From Paraburkholderia sp. BL23I1N1 (GTDB lineage Bacteria > Pseudomonadota > Gammaproteobacteria > Burkholderiales > Burkholderiaceae), in NCBI RefSeq assembly GCF_003610295.1, contig NZ_RAPV01000001.1:2604001-2668000 (forward strand): 64,000 nt of DNA. The letters are read 5' to 3'. The notes beneath the pieces were generated by a model. The model was not told the DNA's origin. It did not search any database and saw nothing but the letters and a program-made list of their open reading frames with translations. Positions 1 through 9,710 of the stretch are shown here, one piece after another (the stretch's first letter is position 1; every line of letters starts with the position of its first letter). The translations under genes and the position numbers were made by a program.

Positions 1-381
1 ATGGCAACGGACGACACCAACCATCCACCAGCCGCGCTCAAGGCGATGAAAAGCGATGACGAAGCGCGAAAGTGGATTGCGGAGAACGGTTTCTCGTGGA
101 ACCTGGCGATTCGCGACGTGCCGGCGATGGGAATCGCGGGCGGTTCGGGCGGCGGCGGTGGCGATAGTCTCGTGACTGGCGACACGCGGCGTCGCGTGAT
201 CTATTTCGATCTGGGATTTTCAGGCCACGCGGAGCGCGTGAGGCTCGTGCAAATACTGGAGACGTTCAAGGGAAAGCTCACGATCTGCCATCTGATTCGA
301 GGCGACATCCAGAAAGCGACAGTGGACCATCCGGACAATCTCGACCGATGGCGGTTTCAATTGGCGACGTGCGCTCGCTGA
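1..381 (+). CDS. hypothetical protein, possibly the 3' part of a longer gene
   Basis: An ATG-initiated frame begins at the first base, so the true start could lie outside the window. The 126-residue product has a Gly-rich linker at about residues 46-55 (GGSGGGGGD). After it comes a segment with beta/alpha character (VIYFDLGF, then VRLVQILETFKGKLTICHLI). I do not recognise the family. It is followed by about 280 bp without a convincing gene. Confidence 0.3.
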   Translation: MATDDTNHPPAALKAMKSDDEARKWIAENGFSWNLAIRDVPAMGIAGGSGGGGGDSLVTGDTRRRVIYFDLGFSGHAERVRLVQILETFKGKLTICHLIRGDIQKATVDHPDNLDRWRFQLATCAR

Positions 382-665
382 TCGAACTCAACCACGCATG
401 GCGGGCCATTTGGGGACGACCTGCTGGGTACGACCTGCCACCGCGCGAAACGCCAGGCAACGCCCCAATGCGACCGATCGAAAAATACAATGTCGATCAC
501 CATCGACATTCATGAAGCGGACGCCCACAATCCACTGCGATGACAATGTCATTCACAATTGTTTTAAGTACGGCCTGCTTTACCTGAACGTTCAGGCAGC
601 AGGGGCACAACGGCTATCTGACTCCTGAGCGCATCGACACCTGAACCTTCAACGAGGTCCGCGGC

Positions 666-923
666 ATGACGAATGATCTTTTGGAACTTGCTATCGAGGC
701 CCATGGAGGCCTTGCGCGCTGGAATGCGTTCAGAACGCTCGACGCCGAAATGTCGATTACAGGCGGCATCTGGCATGTCATGCAGAAGCCGGATATTTTC
801 AGGCACAGCGTCGTCGCAATGGATACGCACGCCCAGCGTGTCGGAATGCGGCCGTTCACAGCGCCCGATCGACACTCCATTTTTACCCCGGGCCGCGTCG
901 CCGTCGAATCGACCGACGGGCGC
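666..923 (+). pseudogene. 5' fragment of a small conserved protein cut by IS6
   Basis: The frame opens at ATG 666 with [22 protein letters not shown]. The 'HGG' N-terminus recalls LolA-like or outer-membrane lipoprotein-associated hypothetical proteins of Burkholderiaceae. It reads about 86 native residues and then enters the left inverted repeat of the IS6 element, where it stops at 941. The 3' part is not found beyond the element. Function is unknown; the truncation is plain from the sequence. Confidence 0.55.
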
Positions 924-1766
924 GGGTTCTGGTGCAAATAGGCTCGGCGAATCGGTTAAAGTATCCAGCCTAACAATCTGGTGGTCGGTGATGAGCAAGC
1001 GCAAAGGCCTGGAGGCGTTGTTTGATGGGCGGCATTTTGATCGGGAGGTCATCATTCTCTGCGTGCGCTGGTACCTTCGCTACAAGCTCAGCCTGCGCGA
1101 TATCGTCGAGATGATGGCCGAGCGCGGTTTGTCGCTGGTGCACACCACGATCATGCGCTGGGTGAAGCGCTTCACGCCGGAGTTCGTCAAGCGTTGGAAT
1201 CGTTTTGGCATACCCACAGGGCGGTCATGGCGTGTTGACGAAACCTACCTGAAGGTTCGTGGCAAATGGGTTTATCTGTACCGTGCAGTAGATCGAGCCG
1301 GCCAGACGGTAGACTTCATGCTCAGAGCGAAGCGCGACGTGGCCGCGGCCAAAGCCTTTTTCAGCAAGGCAATCAAACATCAGGGCCAGCCGCCGCAGAC
1401 GATCACGCTCGATGGGTATGTCGCCTCACACCGGGCGGTGCGCGAGATGAAGGCCGATGGCCTGCTGCCTGAGGACACGAATATCCGGTCCTCGAAGTAC
1501 CTGAACAATCTGATCGAGCAGGACCATCGAAACATCAAGTCCAGAACGAACGTGATGCTCGGTTTCAAACGATTCAGGAATGCCGTGACCACGATTTCAG
1601 GCATCGAATTGATGCATCGCATTCGCAAGGGTCAGTTCAACTTCTCCATGCTCGGGCTTAAAGATACAGCTGCGCTCGCTGTCTGGAATGCTGTCCTGTT
1701 CAATCGATAAGGTATCCATATCTATTGGAAAAATCTCGGCCTGACCAGCCATTTGCACCAGAGCCC
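924..1766 (+). mobile_element. IS6-family insertion sequence
   Basis: Terminal inverted repeats bound the element: GGGTTCTGGTGCAAAT at 924-939 and its complement (15 of 16 positions) at 1751-1766. They enclose one full transposase gene. The 8-bp flanks (ACGGGCGC and ACAGGACC) are not duplicated. That suggests the flanks were rearranged after insertion, as expected of IS6 cointegrate and deletion activity. Confidence 0.85.
991..1710 (+). CDS. IS6-family DDE transposase
   Basis: I chose ATG 991 ([11 protein letters not shown]) over an upstream in-frame ATG at 673, because 991 lies inside the IS and gives the family's usual length (239 aa). Visible features are an N-terminal HTH-like segment ([15 protein letters not shown]), the first catalytic Asp in [14 protein letters not shown], the second region TITLDGY, and the C-terminal [11 protein letters not shown] with the catalytic Glu. 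The product catalyses replicative cointegrate transposition. It appears intact. Confidence 0.9.
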   Translation: MSKRKGLEALFDGRHFDREVIILCVRWYLRYKLSLRDIVEMMAERGLSLVHTTIMRWVKRFTPEFVKRWNRFGIPTGRSWRVDETYLKVRGKWVYLYRAVDRAGQTVDFMLRAKRDVAAAKAFFSKAIKHQGQPPQTITLDGYVASHRAVREMKADGLLPEDTNIRSSKYLNNLIEQDHRNIKSRTNVMLGFKRFRNAVTTISGIELMHRIRKGQFNFSMLGLKDTAALAVWNAVLFNR

Positions 1767-1792
1767 ACAGGACCAGGCTTGACCCTTGGGCA

Positions 1793-1809
1793 GCCCGGCA
1801 CTGCCGGGC
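1793..1809. terminator. perfect hairpin, terminator-like
   Basis: GCCCGGCACTGCCGGGC forms two 8-bp perfectly complementary arms around one base. Runs of T follow about 20 bp downstream rather than immediately. It lies just outside the right IS6 end and before the HPP gene. It could be a terminator left from a disrupted gene. Weak evidence. Confidence 0.3.
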
Positions 1810-1833
1810 GTCGGCGACCCGGCGCGCATTTTT

Positions 1834-1850
1834 ATATCACAATGAAATAT
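1834..1850. promoter_or_regulatory. degenerate MarR-type operator before the HPP gene
   Basis: ATATCACAATGAAATAT shares its left half (ATATCAC) and its terminal ATAT with the perfect palindrome at 3144-3160, in front of the marR-like gene. The spacing is the same 17 bp. It sits about 100 bp upstream of the HPP-CBS start, so the MarR protein may control both promoters. This is inference from motif similarity. Confidence 0.45.
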
Positions 1851-1946
1851 AATCGTGACGACGCGTTTTTTTGTTTCACGAGGATTTTGCCGTAAGGTGC
1901 GGCCTCGTCCCATGTTATACCGCCCCCTTACTTTCCTATTCAAATC

Positions 1947-3107
1947 TTGTCCCGCTACGCCCTCATCCGCTGGTTTTCCAGCTTTGCCCCCCACCCTATT
2001 GCCGTCCGGTGGCCGGAACGCTTCAGATCGTGTCTCGGTGCGTTGCTTGGCATCGCGTTCACCGGCGGGAGCATGCACGTCCTGCTCGGGCCGGCCGCAA
2101 ACATTCCGCTGCTCGTGGCGCCCATGGGCGCGTCGGCCGTGCTGCTGTTCGCAGTGCCTGCCAGTCCTCTGGCGCAGCCGTGGTCGATCATCGGTGGCAA
2201 TCTCGTTTCCGCGACGGTGGGTGTTGCCTGTGCAAGCTGGATCGCCGATCCGGTGGGCGCCGCCGCGCTGGCCGTCGCACTGGCAATCTGTGCGATGTTC
2301 GCGTTGCGGTGCGTGCACCCGCCGTCGGGCGCGGTTGCCCTCACCGCGGTGCTGGGCGGTCCCGTCGTCCACGCTCTGGGCTACCGCTACGTGCTCGAGC
2401 CGATCGCGATCCAATCGGTCGCCCTGTTGGGCGCGGCCATCGCCTACCACGCAGCCACCGGGCATCGATACCCGCACGTCGCCCAGAGTTCAGTGAAAGG
2501 CCCGGCATCCGCGGCGCCGGCGAGCGAAGGTTTCACGCGAGCCGACCTCGAGTCAGTGCTGAACCGGCGCGGAGAACTGCTCGATATCGACACGGACGAT
2601 CTGGAATCCCTGCTGCGCGACGTTCAGTTGCAGGCCTACGCCCGCACGTTCAATGAACTGACGTGCGCTGACATCATGTCGCGTTCGCTGGTAGCCGTGT
2701 CGGCAACCACGAGGGCGTCGGCAGCATGGAGTCTGCTGAAACAGCGCCATATCAAAGCGCTCCCAGTCACTGACGAGAGACAGCACGTGATCGGTATCGT
2801 GACCCGCGTCGACCTTGTCGACAAACGGGCGTTCAGCAAAGGGGCCGGTTTGTCGTCCCCCGTGCAACGCTGGTTCCGGCGCAGCATCACGCCGGCGCCG
2901 CTTGTCGGTGCACTGATGAACGTCGACGTTCACACGGTCGACGCGACGACACCGATCGTCGAACTGGTGCCGGTGTTCGCGAACTACGGGCACCACCACA
3001 TCCCGGTTCTGGACTCGAATCAGCGGCTTGCCGGGATGATCACGCAGGCCGACCTCATCGCGGGACTGTATCGTCAGGCTTACGCGAAGCAGCGAAGCGC
3101 GGCATAG
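1947..3107 (+). CDS. HPP-family membrane protein with two CBS domains
   Basis: The 386-residue product starts at TTG 1947; the start is uncertain. Residues about 25-175 are an HPP domain with several membrane segments and the signature CVHPPSGAV that names the family. A C-terminal pair of CBS domains follows (about 225-280, containing TCADIMSRSLVAV, and 320-380, containing MITQADLI). HPP proteins are predicted integral membrane transporters; some are nitrite transporters. CBS pairs usually sense adenine nucleotides. It is upstream of, and probably co-regulated with, the MarR and chloride-channel genes. Confidence 0.8.
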   Translation: MSRYALIRWFSSFAPHPIAVRWPERFRSCLGALLGIAFTGGSMHVLLGPAANIPLLVAPMGASAVLLFAVPASPLAQPWSIIGGNLVSATVGVACASWIADPVGAAALAVALAICAMFALRCVHPPSGAVALTAVLGGPVVHALGYRYVLEPIAIQSVALLGAAIAYHAATGHRYPHVAQSSVKGPASAAPASEGFTRADLESVLNRRGELLDIDTDDLESLLRDVQLQAYARTFNELTCADIMSRSLVAVSATTRASAAWSLLKQRHIKALPVTDERQHVIGIVTRVDLVDKRAFSKGAGLSSPVQRWFRRSITPAPLVGALMNVDVHTVDATTPIVELVPVFANYGHHHIPVLDSNQRLAGMITQADLIAGLYRQAYAKQRSAA

Positions 3108-3143
3108 CAGTATCAAAGCCACCTAGGCTCAATACGAACATAA

Positions 3144-3160
3144 ATATCACGACGTGATAT
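3144..3160. promoter_or_regulatory. perfect 17-bp palindrome, putative MarR operator
   Basis: ATATCACGACGTGATAT consists of two perfectly complementary 8-bp arms around a central A. It is 35 bp upstream of the marR-like start, the usual position for autoregulation. A degenerate copy precedes the HPP gene. Confidence 0.65.
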
Positions 3161-3194
3161 TATTTCGCTTTACCTATTTCTTCACGGTACTCCG

Positions 3195-3608
3195 ATGAAA
3201 ACACTCACCCGCGGCTTGACCAAGGCGAACTTCGAGCAACTGTCCGAGTTTCGCTACCAGATGCGTCGCTTCGAGCGTTTTTCTGAGCAGGCCGCGCAGG
3301 GCGAAGGCATCACACCGCTGCAGTATCTGTTGCTCCTGCATATCAGGGGTTATCCGGAGCGCGACTGGGCGACCGTCGGCGAGCTTGCGGAACGGCTTCA
3401 GGCACAGCATCACGGCGTGGTCGCGCTCGTGTCCCGCTGCGAGGCGCTCGAACTGGTCCGCAGAAAGGTCAGTGAGACGGACCGTCGCCAGGTCGAGGTT
3501 CATTTGTTGAAAGCAGGCGAGCAACTGCTGGCCCGTCTCGCCGAGATGCACCGTGCCGAACTGAAGTCGCTCAAAGGCACGTTCAATGTCCCCCAGATCG
3601 ATGTTTGA
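3195..3608 (+). CDS. MarR-family transcriptional regulator
   Basis: The 137-residue product has the normal MarR length. The winged-helix core spans about residues 35-110, with GITPLQYLLLLHIRG, then VGELAERLQAQHHGVVALVSRCEAL as the recognition helix, then the wing VSETDRRQVEVHLL. The gene lies 6 bp before a CLC channel gene in the same direction, so the two are one operon. The perfect palindrome at 3144-3160 is its likely operator. The ligand is unknown. Confidence 0.85.
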   Translation: MKTLTRGLTKANFEQLSEFRYQMRRFERFSEQAAQGEGITPLQYLLLLHIRGYPERDWATVGELAERLQAQHHGVVALVSRCEALELVRRKVSETDRRQVEVHLLKAGEQLLARLAEMHRAELKSLKGTFNVPQIDV

Positions 3609-3614
3609 GTCACC

Positions 3615-5405
3615 ATGAGTCTCGATACCCATAAGCGCGACTTTTCCACCAACACGCGGCTTCCCGGTATTTCCGCACTCGCCGCGGCAATTGGTGCCCT
3701 CAGCACGCTTGCGGCGTTCGAGCTGCTGAGCCTGATCCATCTATTCACCAATCTGTTTTTCTTCCAGGAATTTTCGTTTGCGGAGCGCTCACCGGCCCTC
3801 AATACGTTGGGTATCTGGGTGGTGATCATCCCGGTTATCGGTGGACTCATCGTCGGGCTCATGGCCCGTTACGGTTCGGAAAAGATCCGTGGGCATGGCA
3901 TTCCCGAAGCGATCGAAGCCATCCTGTTCGGCAAGAGCCGTATGTCGCCGAAAGTGGCGATTCTCAAACCGCTGTCGTCCGGCATTGTGATCGGCAGTGG
4001 CGGGCCGTTCGGCGCGGAAGGCCCGATCATCATGACAGGCGGCGCACTGGGCTCGCTGATCGCGCAGTGCGTGAAGGTCACGTCCGCGGAACGCAAGACG
4101 CTGCTGGTTGCCGGCGCAGCGGCGGGCATGACGGCGGTCTTCGGCACGCCGGTGGCGGCCGTGCTGTTGGCGGTCGAACTGCTGCTGTTCGAATGGCGTC
4201 CGCGCAGTTTTCTGCCGGTTGCCCTTGCGTGCGCGGTTGCGGGCTTTGCACGCGCGGCATTCTTCGGCACGGGGCCGCTGTTTCCGCTTGAAACGGCGCC
4301 TCCCGGCGCGCTGTCACTGTTGTCCTGCGTCATCGCAGGCCTGCTGTCCGGCGCGCTCGCGTCGGGTCTGTCAGCCGCGTTGTACAAGACCGAAGACCTG
4401 TTCGGCAAGCTGCCCATCCATTGGATGTGGTGGCCCGCGCTCGGCGGCCTTGTCGTCGGCATCGGCGGCTTTCTCGAGCCTCGCGCGCTGGGCGTCGGCT
4501 ACGACGTGATTGGCGATCTGTTGCACCAGCACATTGCCATCCAGATCGCGCTGGCGATCTTGGTCGTGAAGGCGATCATCTGGGTCGTGGCGTTGGGCTC
4601 GGGCACTTCAGGCGGCGTCCTGGCGCCGTTGCTCATGCTGGGTGCGGGGCTCGGCGTCGTGCTCGGCCACGTGCTTCCGGGCGGCGAACCTGCCCTGTGG
4701 CCGCTCGTTTGCATGGCGGCCACGCTTGGCGCTACCTTGGGCGCGCCGTTGACCGCAATCGTGTTCGCATTCGGCCTCACACACGACAGCAACGCATTGC
4801 TGCCGCTGCTCGCCGCGACGCTGATCGCGCATGGGTTTGCAACGGTCGTCATGAAGCGATCGATCATGACCGAGAAAATTGCCCGGCGTGGATATCACAT
4901 CTACCGGGAATACGGCGTCGATCCGCTTGAGCGCCACCACGTCGACGAGGTGATGTCGCGTACGGTCGAAACAATCGATGGGGATATATCCGTGGGTGAA
5001 GCGCTAGCAACGTTCTTCGGTGCGACGCAGACACATCGGGCTTACCCGGTCGTGCGCCAGGGTGTTCTGGCGGGTATGGTCGATCGCGCGCTACTGGAAA
5101 AAATACGCGATGACGGGGCGGCGGATGCGCTCGATTCGCGCCTCGCTGACGTATTGCGCCACCGTTCCTCGGCATTTGCATTGCCAAGTGAAACCTGCCG
5201 GCTCGTTGCAACGCGGCTTGCGGTGCACGGTCTCGAACGGTTGCCGGTGGTCACGGACTCCGAAACCTTGCAACTGGTCGGCATTGTGTCGCGCAGTGAT
5301 CTGGTCAAGCCGTCTCTTGCCCACTTCGACGAAGAGCACAAGAAGGAACGCTTCCGGCGCTTGCGGATCAACCCCGGCAAACGGCACTTCCCACCGGCTC
5401 CTTAA
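3615..5405 (+). CDS. CLC-type chloride channel/antiporter with C-terminal CBS pair
   Basis: The 596-residue product has about ten membrane segments at residues 15-430. CLC signatures are GSGGPFGAEGP, which carries the gating-Glu position, and GSGTSGGVLAPLLMLGAG near residue 330. At the latter the usual GxFxP reads GVLAP, so the Phe ligand is replaced. CBS domains follow at about 445-500 (HVDEVMSRTVETI) and 520-575. It is expected to move Cl- (or Cl-/H+) across the inner membrane. It is translationally close to the upstream MarR gene. Confidence 0.87.
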   Translation: MSLDTHKRDFSTNTRLPGISALAAAIGALSTLAAFELLSLIHLFTNLFFFQEFSFAERSPALNTLGIWVVIIPVIGGLIVGLMARYGSEKIRGHGIPEAIEAILFGKSRMSPKVAILKPLSSGIVIGSGGPFGAEGPIIMTGGALGSLIAQCVKVTSAERKTLLVAGAAAGMTAVFGTPVAAVLLAVELLLFEWRPRSFLPVALACAVAGFARAAFFGTGPLFPLETAPPGALSLLSCVIAGLLSGALASGLSAALYKTEDLFGKLPIHWMWWPALGGLVVGIGGFLEPRALGVGYDVIGDLLHQHIAIQIALAILVVKAIIWVVALGSGTSGGVLAPLLMLGAGLGVVLGHVLPGGEPALWPLVCMAATLGATLGAPLTAIVFAFGLTHDSNALLPLLAATLIAHGFATVVMKRSIMTEKIARRGYHIYREYGVDPLERHHVDEVMSRTVETIDGDISVGEALATFFGATQTHRAYPVVRQGVLAGMVDRALLEKIRDDGAADALDSRLADVLRHRSSAFALPSETCRLVATRLAVHGLERLPVVTDSETLQLVGIVSRSDLVKPSLAHFDEEHKKERFRRLRINPGKRHFPPAP

Positions 5406-5539
5406 GTCGGGGGCCGGTCGGCGACCGGAACAGAGACGCGCTTGTTCCGTGCCCTTTCGGGAACGCACGCAATTTCTGCCTTTCCCGCTGTTTCAGCACC
5501 CATTCCCTGGACAATATCGTACCCACGCTGCGAAGCCAT
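5402..5539 (-). CDS. candidate small protein (45 aa)
   Basis: An ATG at 5539 (minus strand) has a strong Shine-Dalgarno sequence (AGGAGG, 5-6 bp upstream) and encodes MASQRGYDIVQGMGAE..., 45 residues. It overlaps the end of the chloride-channel gene by 4 bp on the opposite strand. No family is recognised. The rest of the 5406-5722 intergenic stretch shows no other gene. Support is mainly the ribosome binding site. Confidence 0.3.
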   Translation of the reverse strand: MASQRGYDIVQGMGAETAGKAEIACVPERARNKRVSVPVADRPPT

Positions 5540-5722
5540 GTCGCCCTCCTCATGGCTATTCCGCAACTGTGTCAAAGAAACACGCACCGCAGGACGCGCC
5601 CGGGAACGAAAACGGGAACGCGGTTCGCACACGTGACATCCAACTCCATATTCAGGATCGAATCGGCCGCAGATCGCGTGCGGACCGACTCGGACTTGCC
5701 ATGATTATTCAGGAGACGCGAC

Positions 5723-6276
5723 ATGAAGATAATCAGCGCAGCACTATTCGGCGCACTCACCAGTGCACTCACATTTGCCAGCCTCCCGGCCTGAGCACAG
5801 AGCGCCGGCCCCACCGATCCTCAGATCGCAGCCATCGTCGTGACCGCCAACCAGGCGGATATCGATGCGGGCAAGCTCGCCGAGTCGAAAACGAAGTCGA
5901 AGGATGTCAAAGCGTTCGCGCAACGCATGGTCACCGATCACAGCGGCGTCAACAAGGCCGCCGCCGACCTTGTGCACAAACTCGGCGTGACGCCGGAAGA
6001 CAATCCGACGAGCCAGAGCCTCAAGCAAGGCGGTGACGCGAACCTCGCCAACCTGAAAACGCTGAAGGGCCCACAGTTCGACCGGGCGTATATCGACCAC
6101 GAGGTGACGTACCACGAAAGCGTTCTCGACGCGCTGGACAAGACGTTGATTCCGGATGCGCAGAACGCCGAACTGAAGGCGCTTCTCGTCAAGGTGCGTC
6201 CGGCCTTTGTCGCGCATCTCGAGCACGCGAAGCATCTGCAGGCCGAGCTGGGCAATAGCGGTGGGCAATCCGACAC
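5723..6276 (+). pseudogene. DUF4142 periplasmic protein with a stop codon at the signal-peptide end
   Basis: The frame opens at ATG 5723 with a signal peptide (MKIISAALFGALTSALTFAS, then LPA). It meets an in-frame TGA exactly where AQSAGP would follow the cleavage site. It then runs on as a DUF4142 (ferritin-like) domain: IVVTANQADIDAGKLAESK, FAQRMVTDHSGVNK, and YIDHEVTYHESVLDALD. Past the domain the frame stays open to 6535, inside IS debris, so its native 3' end is also unclear. Unless the TGA is read through or is a sequencing error, no exported product is made. Confidence 0.75.
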
Positions 6277-6463
6277 CTTGCGCAGCCGGGCAGCGCCGAG
6301 GCAAGCTACGCACCGGCGCTTTTATCCTTGCCTACGCTTTCGTAGCGATCGTGACGACGTCGCTGGCCAGCATTTCCGAAGCCGCAGGCTCAACGTACCA
6401 GGTCATCATCGAGCAGATGCGCTTCAATCCGCCGGTGCTCACTGTGCACCGCGGAGATCGTGT
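6261..6463 (+). pseudogene. cupredoxin-like protein, 5' fragment cut by IS6 remnant
   Basis: A GTG start at 6261 gives a signal peptide (GAFILAYAFVAIVTTSLASI) followed by YQVIIEQMRFNPPVLTVHRGDRV. This is the first strand pair of a plastocyanin/azurin-like cupredoxin. The frame then enters the IS6 terminal repeat at 6464 and ends at 6500. The copper-ligand region is missing. It overlaps the end of the DUF4142 frame; such pairs occur together in Burkholderiaceae. Confidence 0.65.
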
Positions 6464-6560
6464 GGCTCTGGTGCAAATAGCGCGGGGGCGAATCGGTTAA
6501 GGTGTCGGGCTGAACAAATCGAGAACCGACGATGAGCAAGCTGAAGAGCCTGGCCCGTTC
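6464..6560 (+). mobile_element. left-end remnant of an IS6-family element
   Basis: GGCTCTGGTGCAAATAG at 6464-6480 matches the terminal repeat of the IS at 924-1766. The next ~75 bp keep that element's leader (GAATCGGTTAA...) and the transposase start ATGAGCAAGCTGAAGAGCCT. The similarity then breaks. There is no transposase body or right end. The following ~190 bp to 6749 hold nothing recognisable. Confidence 0.75.
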
Positions 6561-6749
6561 TTCTTTAAACTGGAATAGAAACGCTGCCCGAATGCCATGA
6601 GCTACGGTTCGTCCACTTGCGTGGAATGATCAGGTGAAAGTATATCGTGGGGATCCGCTCGGATCGATATGACCGAAGGAGCAGCCGTCATTTTTTACCG
6701 CGTTGTGGCTCGGACCGCGCTCGGACCGCGCCGGACGAAAACCCGGGTA

Positions 6750-6868
6750 GCAGCGACGCACTACTGCGCCGCCGCCCCCTGGAACTGTACGTGCGACTTT
6801 CGCCGCATACAGCTCGAGAGTTTGAAAGCCCATTTGCATGACCCGGTTTCACAACTGGGAGTCTTGAG
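6750..6868 (-). mobile_element. 3'-terminal remnant of a group II intron
   Basis: On the minus strand, 6782-6815 carries a 34-nt domain V (GAGCTGTATGCGGCG...CACGTACAGTTC) identical to that of the intron at 11200-16496. A domain VI helix and the TACCC terminus follow. Upstream homology begins at CCAGTTGTGAAACC (about 6866). The rest of the intron is missing. It lies only about 22 bp from the stop of the histidine kinase gene. Confidence 0.75.
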
Positions 6869-6890
6869 GACGCGGATTCTGCGGTCCCCG

Positions 6891-9710
6891 TCATGGGACT
6901 TGCCTCCTTTCCAGATATTGCTCGACGAAGCTGAGGATTGCCTTGGACCGGTAATGCTTCGCTAGCTGGCAAAGGTGGTCGGCGAAAGGACGATAGCGCT
7001 CGTCAAGCTCGGTCAGGTGCGTGGCGTGTTGCAAGATGGCACGCATGTCGCCCAGTCGCGCCAGGTGGTGCAGCGCTTCGATTTCCCCCGGCGGCGGCAC
7101 GATCAGGGTCCCCGCGGAGGGATCGGCGGTGCGTACAGCCGGTCGGCCCGCTCCGGTGGCTTGCGTCTGCGGAACTTCGTCGCTCCACTCGATATTCAGG
7201 AGGGCCGCGATCTGTGACAACAGTCCACTGAAGTCAACCGGTTTTGACAGAAAGGCGTTTGCACCGGCCGCCAGGCTTTTCGCCGCATCACTCCCCGAGG
7301 CGTCGGCGGAGACTGCAACGATGGGCAGACCCCCGAACTCCGGCATTTCGCGCAGGCGCCGCGTGGCTTCGAGCCCGTCCATCCCGGGCATGACGACATC
7401 CATCAGGATGAGCGCCGGCCGCAGCGCTTTGGCTTTCTCCAAAGCTTCCAGTCCGTTGCAGGCCTCCACCATGTCGAATCCGAGCTGGCCGAGCATATCG
7501 ACCGCCACGGCACGGTTTGCCGCTACGTCATCCACGACGAGGACGGTCTTGCGCGGCCCCTTATAGCCGCTTACCGTCCATTCGGGCGGGACGACAGCTG
7601 CCTGAGGCGCCACCACCGGGACGTTCAGCTCGAACGAGAAGGCGCTCCCAGCACCGCGGCGGCTCTCGACGTGGATCTCGCCACCCATCAGGCGCACGAA
7701 CTGCCGGCTGATGGCGAGTCCCAGCCCCGTGCCTCCAACCCGGTGCCGGGCATCGCTCACCTGCTCGAAAGGCCGGAAGATCGCCTCCAGACGCGCTTCG
7801 TCTATGCCGATGCCGGTGTCCTGCACTTCGAAACGCAGCCGCACGGGCGGCAGGAAATCGATGCGCAGGCGCACGCTCCCCTCCTCGGTAAATTTGATTG
7901 CGTTGGAGAGCAGGTTGAGCAGCACCTGGCGCAGCCGTTTTTCGTCGACCCGCACGCCCGCGGGCAGATCGGGTGCCATCTCGCAAGCGAAGGACAATCC
8001 CTTTTCCGTTGCCTTCACCTGAATCGTCTCGGCGATGAAGTAGATGAACCGGTCGAGCGGAATATCGGACACGCTGAGCTCCGCCCTTCCGGCCTCGATT
8101 TTGGCCATATCCAGGATGTCGTTGATGATCGCAAGCAGGTGTTCGCTGCTGCGCTGGATCACGGTGATCCCGTCGACCTGGCGTTGATCGAGGCTCTTGT
8201 CGCGGCTAAGGATCTGCGCGTAGCCCAGAATCCCGTTCAACGGCGTGCGCACCTCGTGGCTCATGTGCGCAAGAAAGTCACTCTTGGCCTGGTTGGCCGC
8301 GTCGGCGTGCTCCTTGGCGACGGCCAGTTCAGCGGTTCGCTCGCGGATCATGTCTTCAAGGTGCTCGCGATAGCGCCGCAGTTCCTCTTCGGCACGCTTC
8401 TGTTCCGTGATGTCGCGAGAGATGCCGAGCAGGAACTGCGGCTCGCCGTGCATGTCGAGGATCGGGATCTTCATCGTGTGCACTACGCGCTGCCCGTGAC
8501 GCGTATGAACCGGCTCCTCCGGCACGTCGACCAGCTGCCGCGACTTCAGCACGTCACGATCCTTCAGCGCGAAGAAATCGGCCTCCTGCGCCGGAAACAG
8601 GTCGTGGACGGACTTGCCGATGAGTTCCTCGCGCTGGGCGCCGAGCAGTTGCTCGCCCGCCCTGTTAAAGCGCACGAAGCGCAGCGTCGCCGCATCCTTG
8701 ACAAAGATCATGTCGGGGATGTTCTCGATGATGCTGTCCAGGAAGTGCTCGCTCGCTCGCGCCACCTCTTCGGCGTGCTGTCGTTCGATGATCTCGGCCG
8801 TCTGGCCCGCAAGCGCCGTGTTGAGTTCGGCCGTGCGCTGCGTGACGCGTGCCTCGAGTTCGGCGTTGAGTTCCTTCAGCGCATCCTCGGCCTGCCTGCG
8901 CTGGCGCCGGTCTTCGAAAAACTGCTCGACTGCGCGCGCCATATCGGCAATCTCATCGCGGCCGTGAACGGGGACGCCGGCTTGCACGGTGTCGACATCG
9001 CCGTGCCGCAGGAAGTGGCTGACCCGGCGCAGCCGTGCCACGACGTGGCGGCCAAGGAATGCGTGGGCGATCAGCCAAGCCAGCAGCAGGCTCACCGCGA
9101 CTTCGCCGCCCACCCACCTGCGCGTGCGGCCTAGGTCTTCGGCCAGATCCTGAACCGCTGCACGGTAATCGCGCGTGAAATAATCCGACTGCTGGCGCGC
9201 CGCGGCGGCCAGAGCGTCGGCCTGGCGGCGCAGATCGTCGTCCAGCCTGGCCAATGACGCGCCGTGCCGCGGCGCGGCGCCAGCGCCCAGCGCGGTCTCG
9301 CGCACCTGCGCCTCGATGTTGACCGTGTTGCGGAATCGCTGGCTCGATCGATGCAGCTCCAGCGCGTCGACACCGACGCCTTCGCTCGTGGTCGCGGAGG
9401 CGAGGCGGTCCACGAGGCGGTCGAAAGACGCCAGCTGTTCGATGATATGCCGATGCGTCTCGCGCACAGCGTCCACCGTATCGTCACTGGACAACTGAAG
9501 TGCCAGGCGCTCGATCATCAGAGTGCGCTGCGCCAGGTCCTGGGCATCCTCCTGGCGCGCCAGCCGCTCTTCGGCCAGTTGGTGGATCGCATGGGCCGAA
9601 CCGGCCAACGAGTAAATGGTCGTGGCACCGACCGCGACCACCAGGGCGGCCAGGCAAGAAACCACGAGCATGAACTGCGCGGCGAGCGACTGTGGGAGGG
9701 GAAGTTTCAT
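6891..9710 (-). CDS. hybrid sensor histidine kinase (HAMP-PAS-HisKA-HATPase-REC)
   Basis: I start at ATG 9710 (939 aa); the longer open frame upstream overlaps the binding-protein gene. Order: membrane segment (about 12-32); periplasmic four-helix-like sensor region; second membrane segment (about 190-210); HAMP (205-260); coiled coil; PAS (about 325-445, [19 protein letters not shown]); HisKA with phospho-acceptor His in [15 protein letters not shown]; HATPase with DTGIGI and [10 protein letters not shown]; receiver with phospho-acceptor Asp in [13 protein letters not shown]. An ATGA overlap couples it to the upstream periplasmic binding protein, its likely signal receptor. No cognate response regulator is adjacent. 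Confidence 0.87.
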   Translation of the reverse strand: MKLPLPQSLAAQFMLVVSCLAALVVAVGATTIYSLAGSAHAIHQLAEERLARQEDAQDLAQRTLMIERLALQLSSDDTVDAVRETHRHIIEQLASFDRLVDRLASATTSEGVGVDALELHRSSQRFRNTVNIEAQVRETALGAGAAPRHGASLARLDDDLRRQADALAAAARQQSDYFTRDYRAAVQDLAEDLGRTRRWVGGEVAVSLLLAWLIAHAFLGRHVVARLRRVSHFLRHGDVDTVQAGVPVHGRDEIADMARAVEQFFEDRRQRRQAEDALKELNAELEARVTQRTAELNTALAGQTAEIIERQHAEEVARASEHFLDSIIENIPDMIFVKDAATLRFVRFNRAGEQLLGAQREELIGKSVHDLFPAQEADFFALKDRDVLKSRQLVDVPEEPVHTRHGQRVVHTMKIPILDMHGEPQFLLGISRDITEQKRAEEELRRYREHLEDMIRERTAELAVAKEHADAANQAKSDFLAHMSHEVRTPLNGILGYAQILSRDKSLDQRQVDGITVIQRSSEHLLAIINDILDMAKIEAGRAELSVSDIPLDRFIYFIAETIQVKATEKGLSFACEMAPDLPAGVRVDEKRLRQVLLNLLSNAIKFTEEGSVRLRIDFLPPVRLRFEVQDTGIGIDEARLEAIFRPFEQVSDARHRVGGTGLGLAISRQFVRLMGGEIHVESRRGAGSAFSFELNVPVVAPQAAVVPPEWTVSGYKGPRKTVLVVDDVAANRAVAVDMLGQLGFDMVEACNGLEALEKAKALRPALILMDVVMPGMDGLEATRRLREMPEFGGLPIVAVSADASGSDAAKSLAAGANAFLSKPVDFSGLLSQIAALLNIEWSDEVPQTQATGAGRPAVRTADPSAGTLIVPPPGEIEALHHLARLGDMRAILQHATHLTELDERYRPFADHLCQLAKHYRSKAILSFVEQYLERRQVP

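Noticed and set aside
673..990. N-terminal extension of the first IS6 transposase
   Set aside because: It is out of frame with the truncated host gene and crosses the IS left end; the transposase itself starts at 991.
7671..9134. 487-residue plus-strand open frame opposite the histidine kinase
   Set aside because: It is an antisense shadow of the kinase gene: no ribosome site, no domain, and the kinase frame carries clear HisKA, HATPase and receiver motifs.
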